Source: Viola odorata
Taxonomy: Eukaryota; Streptophyta; Magnoliopsida; Malpighiales; Violaceae
Assembly: GCA_963691705.1 (NCBI GenBank)
Contig: OY829542.1
Span: forward strand, 44,203,105-44,267,104
Reading direction: 5' to 3'
DNA length: 64,000 nucleotides
Below are positions 11,064 to 21,599 of the stretch, piece by piece (positions within the stretch are counted from its first letter, which is position 1; each line of letters opens with the position of its first letter). The position numbers were made by a program, and so were the translations under genes. The notes under the pieces are model-generated. The model saw only the letters and a program-made list of their open reading frames with translations. It did no database searches and was not told the origin of the DNA.

Positions 11064-11783
11064 AGGTGTTTAAAATCAAACGCTTTCCGGATGGTAGTGT
11101 GGAGCCTTACAAAGCCTGCTTAGTTGCTAAGGGTTTCCATCAATAGGAGGGCACAGATTTTGATGAAACCTTTTCTCTGGTGGTTAAGCCAACAACAATT
11201 CGGGTTGTATTAAGTTTGGTCATTTCGTCTGGATGGGAGGTTAGACAATTAGATGTCCAAAATGCCTTTCTAAATGGATCTTTGATAGAAATAATTTACA
11301 TGCAACAGCGGCCTGGTTTCTATGACCTGAATACCCTACTCATGTCTATCGCCTTCACAAATCACTCTATGGCCTCAAGCAGTCACCCTGTGCCTATACT
11401 CTCGCCTCGCCACTTTTTTGGTCAGCTTTGGGTTTATTAATTATAACTTTGATTCTCCCTTATTTGTCTACCATTATGATGGCTCTAGCGTGTATCTTTT
11501 GGTTTATGTTGATGACATTCTTGTCACTGGGAGTGATGATGCTTTGGTCTCTCGATTTATTGAGAAGTTGAGTGATGAATTCCGAATTAGAGACTTGGGG
11601 AAACTGTATTATTTTTTGGGGATAGAAGCACACTGGACACCATCTAGGTTATTTCTCTATCAACAATGTTATATCAGGGAGTTACTCGAAAAGGCTGGTA
11701 TGACCACCACTCGCTCCACGAGTACACCCTCTTTGATGCGAATCCTCACACATACCTTAGCACATCAAGCGTCTTACCCTTGA
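11064..11783 (+). pseudogene. Copia reverse transcriptase, broken
   Basis: The RT is recognised by VFKIKRFPDGSVEPYKACLVAKGF at the start (cut here by a stop near 11144), [13 protein letters not shown] near 11240 and the catalytic YVDDILVTG box near 11505-11530, followed by RIRDLGKLYYFLGIE. There is a frameshift near 11420. Homology ends near 11783, where a second gypsy-derived sequence begins. Confidence 0.85.
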
Positions 11784-12891
11784 AGCGCAAGAGATGGCAA
11801 CTAAGGAAGCACAAGAGATGGCGAGTATGCTTTGAGCATATAATTGGGAAGCTTTCGTGGGTAGATTATGCTGAGCAAGATTTATGGACGAATCTTTTCG
11901 AAGAGGGAGGGAATGATACGATCCCAAGATGTATCACGCGACTACATGGATAAAAGTGTCAAGACATGATGGAGCAGATGGAGTCCGATCAGGGATCATA
12001 AAGACTTGGTGGAAACCTCTATGTGTTTTTCTTACTGTGTCCAAATTTCAGGACGTTTAGACGAGTGGAGCGTCCAAAAGATCAAGCCAACATTCTCGTT
12101 GACAGTAGTCCTACGCAGACAAGGATTCCAAGACGCATCAGGAAACTTTGTCCGACCTTAGCTAGCGTTGTACAAGTCAGAATCATGTGATTGACTATGT
12201 TTTGGAAACATCTTGATGTTAGCTTTCATTTGGGACAAGTTTCAGCCCATTTGGCCCAGTAGTGTGAAAGTTATAGAAGTCGAAATTATAGTGCGCAGTG
12301 TGTACGCGAGACAACATACGACTTGAGGTTTCGGCCCAAACTTTGGCCCGATGATGGAGAACTCGACATGGACTGGTGGAATGTATTTAAATATATTTAT
12401 ATTTACTTTAATTATTTAATTAGTTAATTGGTTAATTGATTAATTAGTTAATTAAGTTAATTTCCTTAATTAGAACTCCTACTTCTATTCCTATTAGGGT
12501 TTGCTTGTAAACTCTTTATAAGGAGCTGTTTAGCTCCATTATTGAGTTGGCTATTATTTTGATAAAATTGAGACCTTTCTCTTTCAAATCTCTGCCCATT
12601 GTTCATGTGATTGAACCTTGTTCCTTCTCAAGTCCGCAATACTCGAGTTGTCAAACAAGTAAAACCTGAAATTACATCCTACTTGTTGTCTGCCCTAGGT
12701 TGATATCCACAAGGGATATAGGCTTAGTGATTCGACAAGGATCCTCACTTGTTCGGACTTAGGATTGCTGGTGATTAGCGATCAGTAGGCTTACGTTGTC
12801 TAAATGAGCTATCTTCTTCCGCATCGAAATCCATCTTTGAGCAACGATCAAAATTACGTGCTACGCATCCTAAGCAACTAGGATCGTATAA
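11784..12891 (+). mobile_element. Nested Ty3/gypsy 3' fragment with LTR
   Basis: Positions 11784-11913 match the 3' internal tail of the element at 51684-56928 (reverse complement of about 52392-52515), ending in the purine tract AAGAGGGAGGGAA. The LTR follows at 11914-12891, starting TGATACGATCCC and ending AGGATCGTATAA; the last bases look mutated from GTATCA. The reading frame of copia RT and RNase H stops and restarts at these limits. I see no clean TSD, and the left part of the element is missing, so this is a truncated insertion. Confidence 0.78.
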
Positions 12892-13620
12892 CTCTTCAGT
12901 TGTGAAACATGTTGCTGAAGATCATTCTGCCTTCCATGATCCAACTCTCTTTTGCAGTATTGTTGGTTCTCTTCTCTATTTAGGCATGACAAGGCCTGAT
13001 CTGGCTTATGCGGTTCACCAAGTGTGTCAATGCATGCACTCTCCAACGGACCACCACTGTCAACTTGTTAAGCGCATTCTGCGCTACCTTGTAGGCACTC
13101 TACACATTGGTCTTTTATTCTGTTCTACCTCTTTTGTAGTCAATATCTATATAAACACTGATTGGACGGGTGATACTTGAGATCGCAAGTCTACTGGTGC
13201 CTTTCTCACTTACCTTGGTGATAACTTAGTCTCCTGGCAGTCTAAAAAGTATCGGACCGTCGCTCACTCCTCGAGTGTAGCTGAGTATAAGGCCTTAGTT
13301 GATGGCACTGCTGAGACACTTTGGGTGGCTCGTTTGGTGGCTGAACTAACCTCACAAAAATTTATTGCTCCCACTCTCTGGTGTGATAACATTAGTGCCA
13401 AAAGCATTGCTTCTAATCCAGTATTTCATGCCCGCACAAAGCACATTGAGATTGATTATCATTTTGCGCGGAACGTTATCTCCAAGGGATGATATTCATG
13501 TTTGTTACATTCCCTCCGATAATCAACTTGCCGATGTTCTCACGAAACCACTATCGTCTCACCGGTTCCGAGCAATTAGGACCAACTTGAACCTCTGTTT
13601 GCAACCCTCTTCAGTTTGCA
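12892..13620 (+). pseudogene. Copia RNase H, broken
   Basis: Copia sequence resumes after the nested LTR with the conserved IVGSLLYLGMTRPDLAYAV block (about 12960-13015), then RILRYLVGTLHIGL, the DWTGD segment near 13160, SWQSKKYRTVAHSS near 13240, AEYKAL and the WCDNISAKSIASNPVFH block near 13380. The frame has a stop near 13178 and a further break near 13490. The sequence ends at the polypurine tract GCAGGGGGA (13617-13626). Confidence 0.88.
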
Positions 13621-13626
13621 GGGGGA

Positions 13627-13884
13627 TGTTGAACAATACCACGCCAGCACAACAACAACACAACTCCAGGAGTCCTACCTAATCATATGGTCATGATTAT
13701 CTTGTATATTTATCTTGTGTAAATTGCTAAGATAATATCTTACACATGTAGAGATAATTGTTGAATTACAATAGGACTCATCATAAATATTGTACACAGT
13801 ATATATATATCTGCAATACACAAGCGTTGTAATCAATCAGCTTTTCCAGAATTCCTTTCCTATCTTTTATTCACTAGTTTAAGT
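13627..13884 (+). repeat. 3' LTR of the copia element
   Basis: 258 bp, starting TGTTGAACAATACCAC directly after the polypurine tract and matching the 5' LTR. Directly followed by CACCC, the same five bases that precede the 5' LTR. Confidence 0.88.
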
Positions 13885-13889
13885 CACCC

Positions 13890-14207
13890 CAATCATTTTG
13901 CTTTTTAAGTTTGCTGAATAAACGATACTGCTTCTTCTCCTATTGTTCCTGGGCATATGCCATGTCTGATTGTTTTTTAATTTTCCATTCATCCTTTAGT
14001 TCTTTCTTTAACTTAATAATTTTGTGGTCTAAATCAAAATTTGGTATCAGAGTGATTCCGAGAGAGAAGGAAACTAGATGTTGTTGGTGTGGTTGTGCTG
14101 AAATTAATTGTGCAGATTTATGAGGAAAGGAGGTGGGATGTTAAAGGAGGCAAACTTTCTTCTAAGATGAATTCTTTTATACTACATTTTCATTTCAAAT
14201 ACAAAAT
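13890..14207. other. Spacer between copia and the Ogre element
   Basis: About 320 bp with no supported gene. The five bases AAAAT at 14203-14207 are the left copy of the Ogre target-site duplication. Confidence 0.7.
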
Positions 14208-16922
14208 TGTCGCACCGTCGCGAGCGAAATTCGGGACGCAAAGAAATTCACATAACAATGAAGTCGCCACCCTATTTTCTAAGGTTTAGGGAAACCTAAA
14301 AGTCTGAAAAAGAAGAAGAAAATAAAACAAAAACTAAGGCACAAATAAAAAGGGTCTAAACCCGAGAACAACGGTTCGGGGTCGTTTTATGGACTTGGGA
14401 AGGTGTGAGGCACCCAAGTCTCATCCTAAAAAGGTTACCGGTTCTAAAAAGAGGTGTTTTAAAATCATGTTAAAAACAAGTAATTTGGGGCCCTCAGGGG
14501 GGGATCGTCGCTTTAATTCTTTAGTTGGTTCGGTTGATTTTATCCTAATTATTGTCGAGTTGTTAAAAAGAAAATAAACATTTTATCCTCTAAAAAAGAA
14601 AAAGGTCGGTTTGCATACCTATTCCGGTTATATTTAATCGAGTTCAAAAATTAGTCAGATTACATGCAAGATTGATTAAGTGAAATTACTACCATTTTAT
14701 TATTAATCTTTACTAAAGCGACGACCCTAGTAAATCATAGACGAATCACGGCGATCGAAATCACTATCATCACAGATGAGTTACTACATCATCGGGCAAA
14801 TGCATATGATTAATCCTATTTACTAGGTGATTCTAAGCATGCATAGACTAGCAAAGTATCATTTATATGAATGCGAGAAAACACGTTGAAAAGAGAAAAA
14901 ACTGGGAAGTGGGGTTGAAGCCGCGCACATAACACATTCATCAAGATAACATTAATACATCCATGAGCATAAAGTAAATATTAAGGGATTACTAAATTTA
15001 AACAATCACGCAACATTAAAGATTTAAATCTCATTTTAAAAGGTAACTCTAATGATAAGGGGGATTAAATATGGAGGTATTTTCTACGAGTTGGGCTTAA
15101 GGCCCATTTACTATCTTTCCACTTTCAAATGATTTGTATTTCCGGTGATTTACTATCCTAAAAATTTAGAGGAGCTTAAGTTATTGGAAAAGATTAATCC
15201 TACGTTTATTTACTACTTTGTTTAGTTTTCTTTGATTGATTTTATTCGTTTTGATTTGTGGGGATTATTGAAGATTTGAGGATTTTAATAATCAATAATC
15301 ATGCAATTAAATTAAAGCGTGATGTTTAATAATAATCCTATTTTATTTCATGCATTTAACAAAATAAAATGTTGAGTAATTACTAAGCCTAATTCGTTCA
15401 AGCAAGGGTCGATTTGAGTGAAATTATTAAAGGGAGTTATAGATATAAATTAATTCTCATGCACAAAAGTTTATTTTAAATTCTAACAATTCTAAATAAT
15501 CATGCATTCAATCGTATAATAAATAGGATAAACTAACGAAAATTCCTTCGGGCGGGTACCTGCATCACAAATCGATTAGTAGCACAAGTGATAAACAAAT
15601 AAACGGATAAATAAATATTACAAGCATGCATATGAGCAAACTACAAATAAATAAATAAAAACAACTCCTGAGGGGCCAGCCTAATAACCCTCAGCCCATC
15701 TTTGCCTCCTTCCTTCCTAATGGGTCGGCCTATTGGCCAAGCCCAAACTTAATGAATAACAAAATCAGCCCCAACCCTACAATCACATCTCATCTCCTTT
15801 CTCCCTTTAACGCCGCCTGTCATCATCTCCACCCAAACACCTCTTCCCCTTCTTCTTAAATCTTTTCCTGCACCATTAAACAAATAAACAAACATCACGG
15901 CAACAGGAAAATAAAGGGGATTACTGTGGTGGCGAGGGAGCGTAGGAGCAGCGGCGAGTAGCGGCGATCGGGTGAGTGGCTGTGGAGTTCGGCGGCGATC
16001 GGGACGGTGGTGGCTGGGTTTTGTCGGCGGGTAGAGCAGTGAGGCTGGGTTTTGTTGGTTCTGATTTTGGGTGGGGTTTTTGGGTGGATTTTGGGGCCGA
16101 TTTGGGTAGATTTTAGGACTGATTTTGAATGGTTTTTTGGGGCTGATTGCTGGTTGATTTGGGGCTGATTTTGGGTGGTTTTCGGGGTGATTGCTGGTTG
16201 ATTTTAGGGGCTGTTTTGGGTTGTTTGCTGGCTGATTTTAGGGGTGGATTTAGGGCTGATTGCTGGTTGATTTTAGGTGGATTTAGGGGTGGATTTAGGG
16301 CTGATTGCTGGTTGATTTTAGGGCTGTTTTGGGTTGTTTGCTGGCTGATTTTAGGGCTGTTTTGGGTTGTTTGCTGGCTGATTTTAGGGGTGGATTTGGG
16401 ATCAGTTTGGGAGGCTTGTTGCAGGGATTGAGATTGGTTGATTTGTGAGGTGGTTGAAGCTGACCGAGAGGCCCCGATTGATTTGGCAGAGGGATGGATT
16501 TATAGAGGGTAAGGTAAGGGAGAGGGAGATCGGTGCATTAATGAGGTAACGGGTAGGAGCGAGACGATCTTTGAATGTCAGAGAGATCTTTGAAAAACGA
16601 AGGGTATCTGATTCTGTTTGAAAAATGGGAGATGTGAGCAGAGTGTGTCTGATTTCGTTTGAAAAATAAGGAGGAAGAGCTGGTTCGGCGATTATGGGTA
16701 ATTAGTTCGAGCTAATGGTCCGATAAACTGATAAAAGCTCGAATAAAAATACGAACAAAAACATAAAACAAAATACCAGGATAAATAATGGTAATAATGA
16801 TAATGATAATAATAATAATAATACTTAATAATAATCAACAATAATCATGGACGATAAAAATAAAAATGTGGGTATGTTATGATATGGTAATGATGACTTA
16901 TGTCAAAAATCGGGTAGCAACA
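14208..16922 (-). repeat. 3' LTR of the Ogre element
   Basis: 2715 bp. On the minus strand it begins TGTTGCTACCCG and ends GGTGCGACA, with TG...CA termini. It differs from the other LTR at about 14217, 14971, 15651, 15723, 15959 and 16093 as far as I can see. It includes a TATA box (16498-16504), a G-rich minisatellite and an (AAT)n run near 16795-16830. Confidence 0.95.
16020..16440 (+). repeat. G/T-rich minisatellite inside the Ogre 3' LTR
   Basis: Irregular repeats built from GGGCTGATTGCTGGTTGATTT-like and GGGCTGTTTTGGGTTGTTTG-like units. They give an open frame of 94 codons (16147-16431) of repetitive Gly/Leu/Trp/Cys peptides, which I treat as non-coding. On the sense strand of the element this is C/A-rich and lies just upstream of the coding part of the LTR leader. 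Confidence 0.85.
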
Positions 16923-16942
16923 GTTGCCCCCTCTTTACTGTC
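16923..16942 (-). promoter_or_regulatory. Polypurine tract of the Ogre element
   Basis: On the minus strand, AGTAAAGAGGGGGCAAC directly precedes the 3' LTR start TGTTGC. This is the expected primer for plus-strand DNA synthesis. Confidence 0.8.
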
Positions 16943-17059
16943 TTATCAAAAATAAAGTGTAACTTTAAATTTTTGATGAGCAGTAAAGACGGTTGCCCCA
17001 GTACCACGAATGTTTGAAATGCAGGGTTAAAAAAACAAAGGAAATGACCTCACCCGAAA

Positions 17060-17640
17060 ATGTGGACGTACCTTTACTCGGACACTTCGCAGAAATATAA
17101 ATTGCTTAAATGTAAATTTACCTCTTTTCGATCAGATGTAGACGCAACAATTTAATTTGTGGAAAAATAAACTTAGCTCCCCTCGGATGCTGATGGCTCT
17201 ACTCAGATGCCTTGCAAGAATGTAAAATGCAGCTTCACTCGGACGTCTCCCCTCGAATACTGCGATGCATAAACGTAAATCCAGCTCTGCTCAGACGCTG
17301 GTGGCTCCACTCGGATGCCTTGCAAATTCAGCTCCACTCGGATACTGATGACTCCACTCGGACGTCTTGAAATACGGTTCTACTCAGAAGCCGACAACCC
17401 CACTCGGATGTTGAAAAATTCAGCTCTACTCAGACTCTGATGGCTCCACTCGGATGCCTAAAAAGAAAAACTCAGTTCCAACTCGGATACTGATGACTCC
17501 ACTCGGATGTCTTAGAAAAAGTAAAATGCGGATTCACTCGGACGTCTCCCCTCGAATATCGCGATGCATAAACTTAAATCCAGCTCTACTCAGAAGCTGG
17601 TGGCTCCACTCGGATGCTTAAAAGGTACCTCTGCAAAACA
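17060..17640 (-). repeat. Tandem-like repeats in the Ogre 3' UTR
   Basis: More than a dozen units built on CTC(C/T)ACTC(G/A)GA(T/C)GC alternate with short spacers such as TGATG(G/A)CTCCACTCGGATG. Unit spacing is irregular, roughly 30-50 bp. They lie between the integrase stop and the polypurine tract and contain no long open frame. Repeats in the 3' UTR are reported for Tat-lineage elements. Confidence 0.8.
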
Positions 17641-17897
17641 AAGGTTAGACTTCCTGCAAAACTTAACATTGATTAGTGAAATACGGCTGAAGGCAGCCTT
17701 TATAATTCGAACTATTCCCCTTGACCGTTGGTACCATGCTTCCTTTTTGTCGCCTCAAGGGTTAAGATGAGAGTTTTAAATATGCAAGTTTTTTTTAGAA
17801 AAATGCTCATTTTATTAATTCAGAATAAATATTAAATGTCTTGTCATGACAAATCCCTTATGTCTTTTGATCGAAGGGGGGCGTTGTCTACAGCTTT

Positions 17898-20800
17898 CTA
17901 TGCGAAGTACATCTTGACAGATTCAGCGTTCACTGGTCTCAGTAAATCATCGCCATCCATATTAGTAAGCCTTAGAGCATTTCCAGAGAATGCGTGCTTG
18001 ACCACATATGGGCCTTCATACTTAGGGGCCCACTTCCCTCGACTGTCCTCCTGATGAGGAAGAATCTTCTTCAATACTAAATCTCCGGTTTTGAACTCAC
18101 GAGGTCGCACTTTCTTGTTATATGCATTTGCCATCCTTTTTTGATATAATTGAGCATGACACATTGCTGTCAGTCGTTTCTCTGAAATTAGATTCAGTTG
18201 TTCATACCTTACTCTCGCCCAATCAGACTCTTCCACTTCTGATTCTGCCAAGATTCTAAGAGAAGGAATTTCCACCTCGAGTGGAATCACTGCTTCCATG
18301 CCGTAGACTAAGGAGTAAGGAGTTGCTCCCGTAGAAGTACGAATGGCGATCCGATAAGCGTGCAAAGCAAAAGGAAGCATGTCATGCCAATCCTTGTAGG
18401 TAACTACCATCTTCTGAATGATCTTCTTCAAGTTCTTGTTTGCTGCTTCGACCGCGCCATTCATCTTTGGACGGTAAGGCGAAGAGTTTCGGTGTTTGAT
18501 CTTCCATTGTTTGCAAAGATTGTCGATTAGCTTCCCATTTAAATTGGTGCCATTATCTGTAATGATTGTTTCAGGGACCCCATAGCGACAAATGATGTTT
18601 TTCTCGATGAACCGCATGGTTGTCTTCTGAGTGATGTTCGGGTAGGATGTAGCTTCAACCCACTTTGTGAAATAATCAATCGCAACAAGGATGAATCGGT
18701 GACCGTTGGAAGCTTTCGGATGAATCTGACCGATGATGTCAATTCCCCACATTGCGAAAGGCCAAGGGGATGTCATGTTAAAAAGAGGGGTAGGAGGTAC
18801 ATGGATGTGATCAGCGTAAATCTGACATTTGTGACATTTTCTGACGTAATCGATGCAATCTCGCTCCATAGTGAGCCAAAAGTAACCTCGTCTCATGATC
18901 TGTCTCACCATCATGTGTCCACTGGCATGCGTGCCGCAAACTCCTTCATGGGTTGCAGTCATGATCTTCTTAGCTTCATGAACAGTAACACAACGAATCA
19001 AGGCACCATCTGCTCTCCTTTTATACAAAACTTCACCATCGAGGTAGAAGTCTAAAGCCAAACGCTGAAGAGTTTTCTTATCACTCTGAGCTGCTCCCGG
19101 TGGGTATTCTCGATATTTGATGAATTGCACCAGATCGTGGAACCACGGCTTCCCATCAGGCTCATCTTCTAAGGCAGCACAACATGCTGGAGTCTCTCTC
19201 ACTTCTACTCTTAGTGGTTGGAGCATTACCCCGCATTCCAGTTTGAACATAGAAGCTAGAGTAGCTAATGCATCTGCAAAACGATTCTTCTCTCGATCAA
19301 TCCGATTAAACTTAGTTTCTTCGAACTCATCTATAAGCTTGGTGAGCAATTTTTGGTAAGGTATCAGCTTTGAATCTCTAGTTTGCCACAAATCTTGCGC
19401 TTGATAAATGACAAGAGCGGAGTCTCCAAAAATCTCCAATCTTTTCACCTTCAAATCGATTGCCGCCATTAATCCATTGATGCATGCTTCATACTCAGCA
19501 ATGTTATTTGTACATGGGAAATTCAATCTGCAAGCCACGGGGAATTGTCGGCCATCTGGTGCAATGATCACAGCGCCCACTCCTTTTCCTGAAAGGTTCA
19601 CCGCACCATCGAAGAACATGGTCCACCACTCATCTTTCTCCGTATTTTCCTTAAGCTCAGCGTCAATCACCACTATATCTTCATCCGGAAAATCAAACTT
19701 TAGTGGTTCGTATTCATCCATAGCATGGTCAGCCAAGTGATCGGCGAGAGCACTTGCTTTAACCGCCTTTTGAGTCACATACACGATCTCGTATTCTGCC
19801 AACAAGACCTGCCATCTACAAATTCTACTCGACAAGTATGGTTTCTCAAAAATATACTTCAAAGGATCCATGCGGGAAATCAACCACGTTGTGTAATATA
19901 ACATATAATGCCTGAGTCTTCGAGCACTCCATGCTAAAGCGCAACAAATCCGTTCTAACATGGAATAACGCATCTCACATTCATTGAATTTCTTACTCAG
20001 ATAGTAAATGGCTTGCTCACGCCTCCCAGATTCATCATGTTGCCCCAAAACACAACCCATGGCACTAGTTGTGACTGTTAAATACATAAGTAAAGGGCGT
20101 CCTTGCGTCGGAGGGATCAACACCGGAGGATTCTGTAAATACGCCTTGATCTTCTCAAAAGCTTTTTGGCAACCCTCGTCCCATTCTGCGTCTCCATTCT
20201 TTCTCAGCATTCTGAACATCGGCTCGCAGGTAAGTGTCAACTGACTAATGAAGCGGGCAATATAGTTAATACGCCCTAGGAAACTCCGTACTTCCTTCTC
20301 GGTTTTGGGAGAAGGTAACTCTTGAATCGCCTTCACCTTGTCGGGATCTACTTCTATACCTTTGTTACTGACGATAAACCCTAATAACTTCCCTGATGTC
20401 ACTCCAAAAGTACATTTGGCCGGATTCAAGCGTAACTGAAACTGCCTCAACCTTTCAAATACTTTCTTTAGGACGTCAACATGATTTTGTGCCTCGCAAG
20501 ACTTGGCTATCATGTCATCGACATATATCTCAACTTCTTTATGCATCATGTCATGAAACAAAGTAACAGCGGCACGCTGGTAAGTGGCACCTGCATTCTT
20601 CAAACCGAAGGGCATCACTTTGTAGCAAAAGGTTCCCCAAGGTGTGATGAAGGTCATTTTCTCGCTATCTTCAGGAGCCATCTTAATCTGATTGTACCCT
20701 GAAAATCCATCCATGAAGGAGAACATGCCATTATGGGCGGCACTGTCTACTAGGACATCAATATGAGGAAGGGGGAAGTCATCTTTGGGACTTGCTCGAT

Positions 20801-21599
20801 TAAGATCACGGAAATCCACACACATGCGAACTTTCCCATCCTTCTTCGGTACTGGCACGATATTGGCGACCCATTCCGGGTATTCAGCAACTCTTAGGAA
20901 ACCCGCATCTAGCTGTTTTGTGACTTCTTCTTTTATCTTCAAAAGAACATCAGGGTGCATCCTTCGGAGTTTCTGTTTTACAGGCTTGTACTCGGACTTC
21001 AACGGAATACGGTGCTCCACTATATTAGGGTCAAGACCCGGCATATCTTCATATGACCATGCGAACACGTCCACGTACTCTTTGAGAAGTAAAATCAACC
21101 TCTCTTTCTGAACAGAATTCAAGGTTGTTCCGATTTTGACAGCCTTCTGATCATCATTGCTTGCCCCCAAGTTTATCTCTTCCAACTCCTCCTGGTGAGG
21201 GACTATCTTCCTCTCAGAATTCTCTACCAAACGGGCTAACTTATGCGGAATCTCAAACTCATCCTCTGTTGCGGCGATAATCTCTTCACCAGTAAAGACA
21301 TAGGGTATATCAAGACAATCCGAATTAATATTTATCCTGAAAATAAAAATACAAAAGACAAAAGATATTTGGAAAGGAAACCGCGTAATTATATTAATAC
21401 GATAAAAGGGAGCATAAGCTCTACAAAAGAGTTTTCTCCGTTTAGGGAAATTTAAAAGCCATGGATGCATGTCTTGAAAAAAAGAAATTACATAGAGACA
21501 TCGGGAAGCACGGTAGCGGTCCAGTTGCACACTAGCTCCCCAGACTTCTTCACGGAAATGAATGAACTGTGAGACGGTTCTTCTTCTCCAAGAGTACAA
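17898..21599 (-). CDS. pol: Ogre Pol: reverse transcriptase, RNase H, second RNase H, integrase
   Basis: The frame has 1233 codons. The first ~88 residues are probably intron (21337-21491) and not translated after splicing. RT motifs are VPVPKKDGKVRMCVDFRDLN near residue 250, MPFGLKNAGATYQR near 325 and YVDD near 361. A Ty3-type RNase H follows. A second, archaeal-type RNase H lies near residues 653-783 (FFDGAVNLSGKGVGAV, NNIAEYEA, FADALATLA), a feature of the Tat lineage. Integrase has HHCC near 870-925 (HEGVCGTHASGH, CHKCQ), DDE residues in GIDIIGQ (~950), ITDNGTN (~1016) and NGAVEAANK (~1052), and a YEGPY motif near 1190. No stops are present, so it looks functional. Confidence 0.95.
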   Translation of the reverse strand: MYSWRRRTVSQFIHFREEVWGASVQLDRYRASRCLYVISFFQDMHPWLLNFPKRRKLFCRAYAPFYRINIITRFPFQISFVFCIFIFRININSDCLDIPYVFTGEEIIAATEDEFEIPHKLARLVENSERKIVPHQEELEEINLGASNDDQKAVKIGTTLNSVQKERLILLLKEYVDVFAWSYEDMPGLDPNIVEHRIPLKSEYKPVKQKLRRMHPDVLLKIKEEVTKQLDAGFLRVAEYPEWVANIVPVPKKDGKVRMCVDFRDLNRASPKDDFPLPHIDVLVDSAAHNGMFSFMDGFSGYNQIKMAPEDSEKMTFITPWGTFCYKVMPFGLKNAGATYQRAAVTLFHDMMHKEVEIYVDDMIAKSCEAQNHVDVLKKVFERLRQFQLRLNPAKCTFGVTSGKLLGFIVSNKGIEVDPDKVKAIQELPSPKTEKEVRSFLGRINYIARFISQLTLTCEPMFRMLRKNGDAEWDEGCQKAFEKIKAYLQNPPVLIPPTQGRPLLMYLTVTTSAMGCVLGQHDESGRREQAIYYLSKKFNECEMRYSMLERICCALAWSARRLRHYMLYYTTWLISRMDPLKYIFEKPYLSSRICRWQVLLAEYEIVYVTQKAVKASALADHLADHAMDEYEPLKFDFPDEDIVVIDAELKENTEKDEWWTMFFDGAVNLSGKGVGAVIIAPDGRQFPVACRLNFPCTNNIAEYEACINGLMAAIDLKVKRLEIFGDSALVIYQAQDLWQTRDSKLIPYQKLLTKLIDEFEETKFNRIDREKNRFADALATLASMFKLECGVMLQPLRVEVRETPACCAALEDEPDGKPWFHDLVQFIKYREYPPGAAQSDKKTLQRLALDFYLDGEVLYKRRADGALIRCVTVHEAKKIMTATHEGVCGTHASGHMMVRQIMRRGYFWLTMERDCIDYVRKCHKCQIYADHIHVPPTPLFNMTSPWPFAMWGIDIIGQIHPKASNGHRFILVAIDYFTKWVEATSYPNITQKTTMRFIEKNIICRYGVPETIITDNGTNLNGKLIDNLCKQWKIKHRNSSPYRPKMNGAVEAANKNLKKIIQKMVVTYKDWHDMLPFALHAYRIAIRTSTGATPYSLVYGMEAVIPLEVEIPSLRILAESEVEESDWARVRYEQLNLISEKRLTAMCHAQLYQKRMANAYNKKVRPREFKTGDLVLKKILPHQEDSRGKWAPKYEGPYVVKHAFSGNALRLTNMDGDDLLRPVNAESVKMYFA
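21337..21491 (-). other. Predicted 155-nt intron joining gag-pro to pol
   Basis: On the minus strand the donor is AT/GTAATTTC at 21491, at the very end of gag-pro, and the acceptor is TTTTATTTTCAG/G, with the intron's last base at 21337 after a T-rich tract. The exon upstream ends two bases into a codon and the exon downstream supplies the third, so removal puts gag-pro and pol in one frame. The unspliced RNA would end translation at the gag-pro stop (21488-21490). A partly spliced intron at this place is a known feature of Ogre elements; here it is predicted from sequence only. Confidence 0.8.

Larger units (their letters stand above)
6717..13884 (+). mobile_element. Ty1/copia LTR retrotransposon with two nested gypsy insertions
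   Basis: LTRs at 6717-6959 and 13627-13884 start TGTTGAACAAT and match along their length. The 5-bp sequence CACCC flanks both ends (6712-6716 and 13885-13889) and is the likely TSD. The internal order is gag, protease, integrase, RT and RNase H, which is the Ty1/copia order. The coding region is broken by several stops and by two gypsy-derived insertions, at about 8759-10205 inside integrase and about 11784-12891 between RT and RNase H. Without the inserts it would be about 4.6 kb, normal for copia. The LTR 3' end is AAGT instead of the usual CA, probably through mutation. Confidence 0.9.

Noticed and set aside
16147..16431. 94-codon frame of repetitive Gly/Leu/Trp peptides
   Set aside because: It is the read-out of a minisatellite in the Ogre LTR on the strand opposite to the element, with an exact copy at 30133-30417; no gene features.
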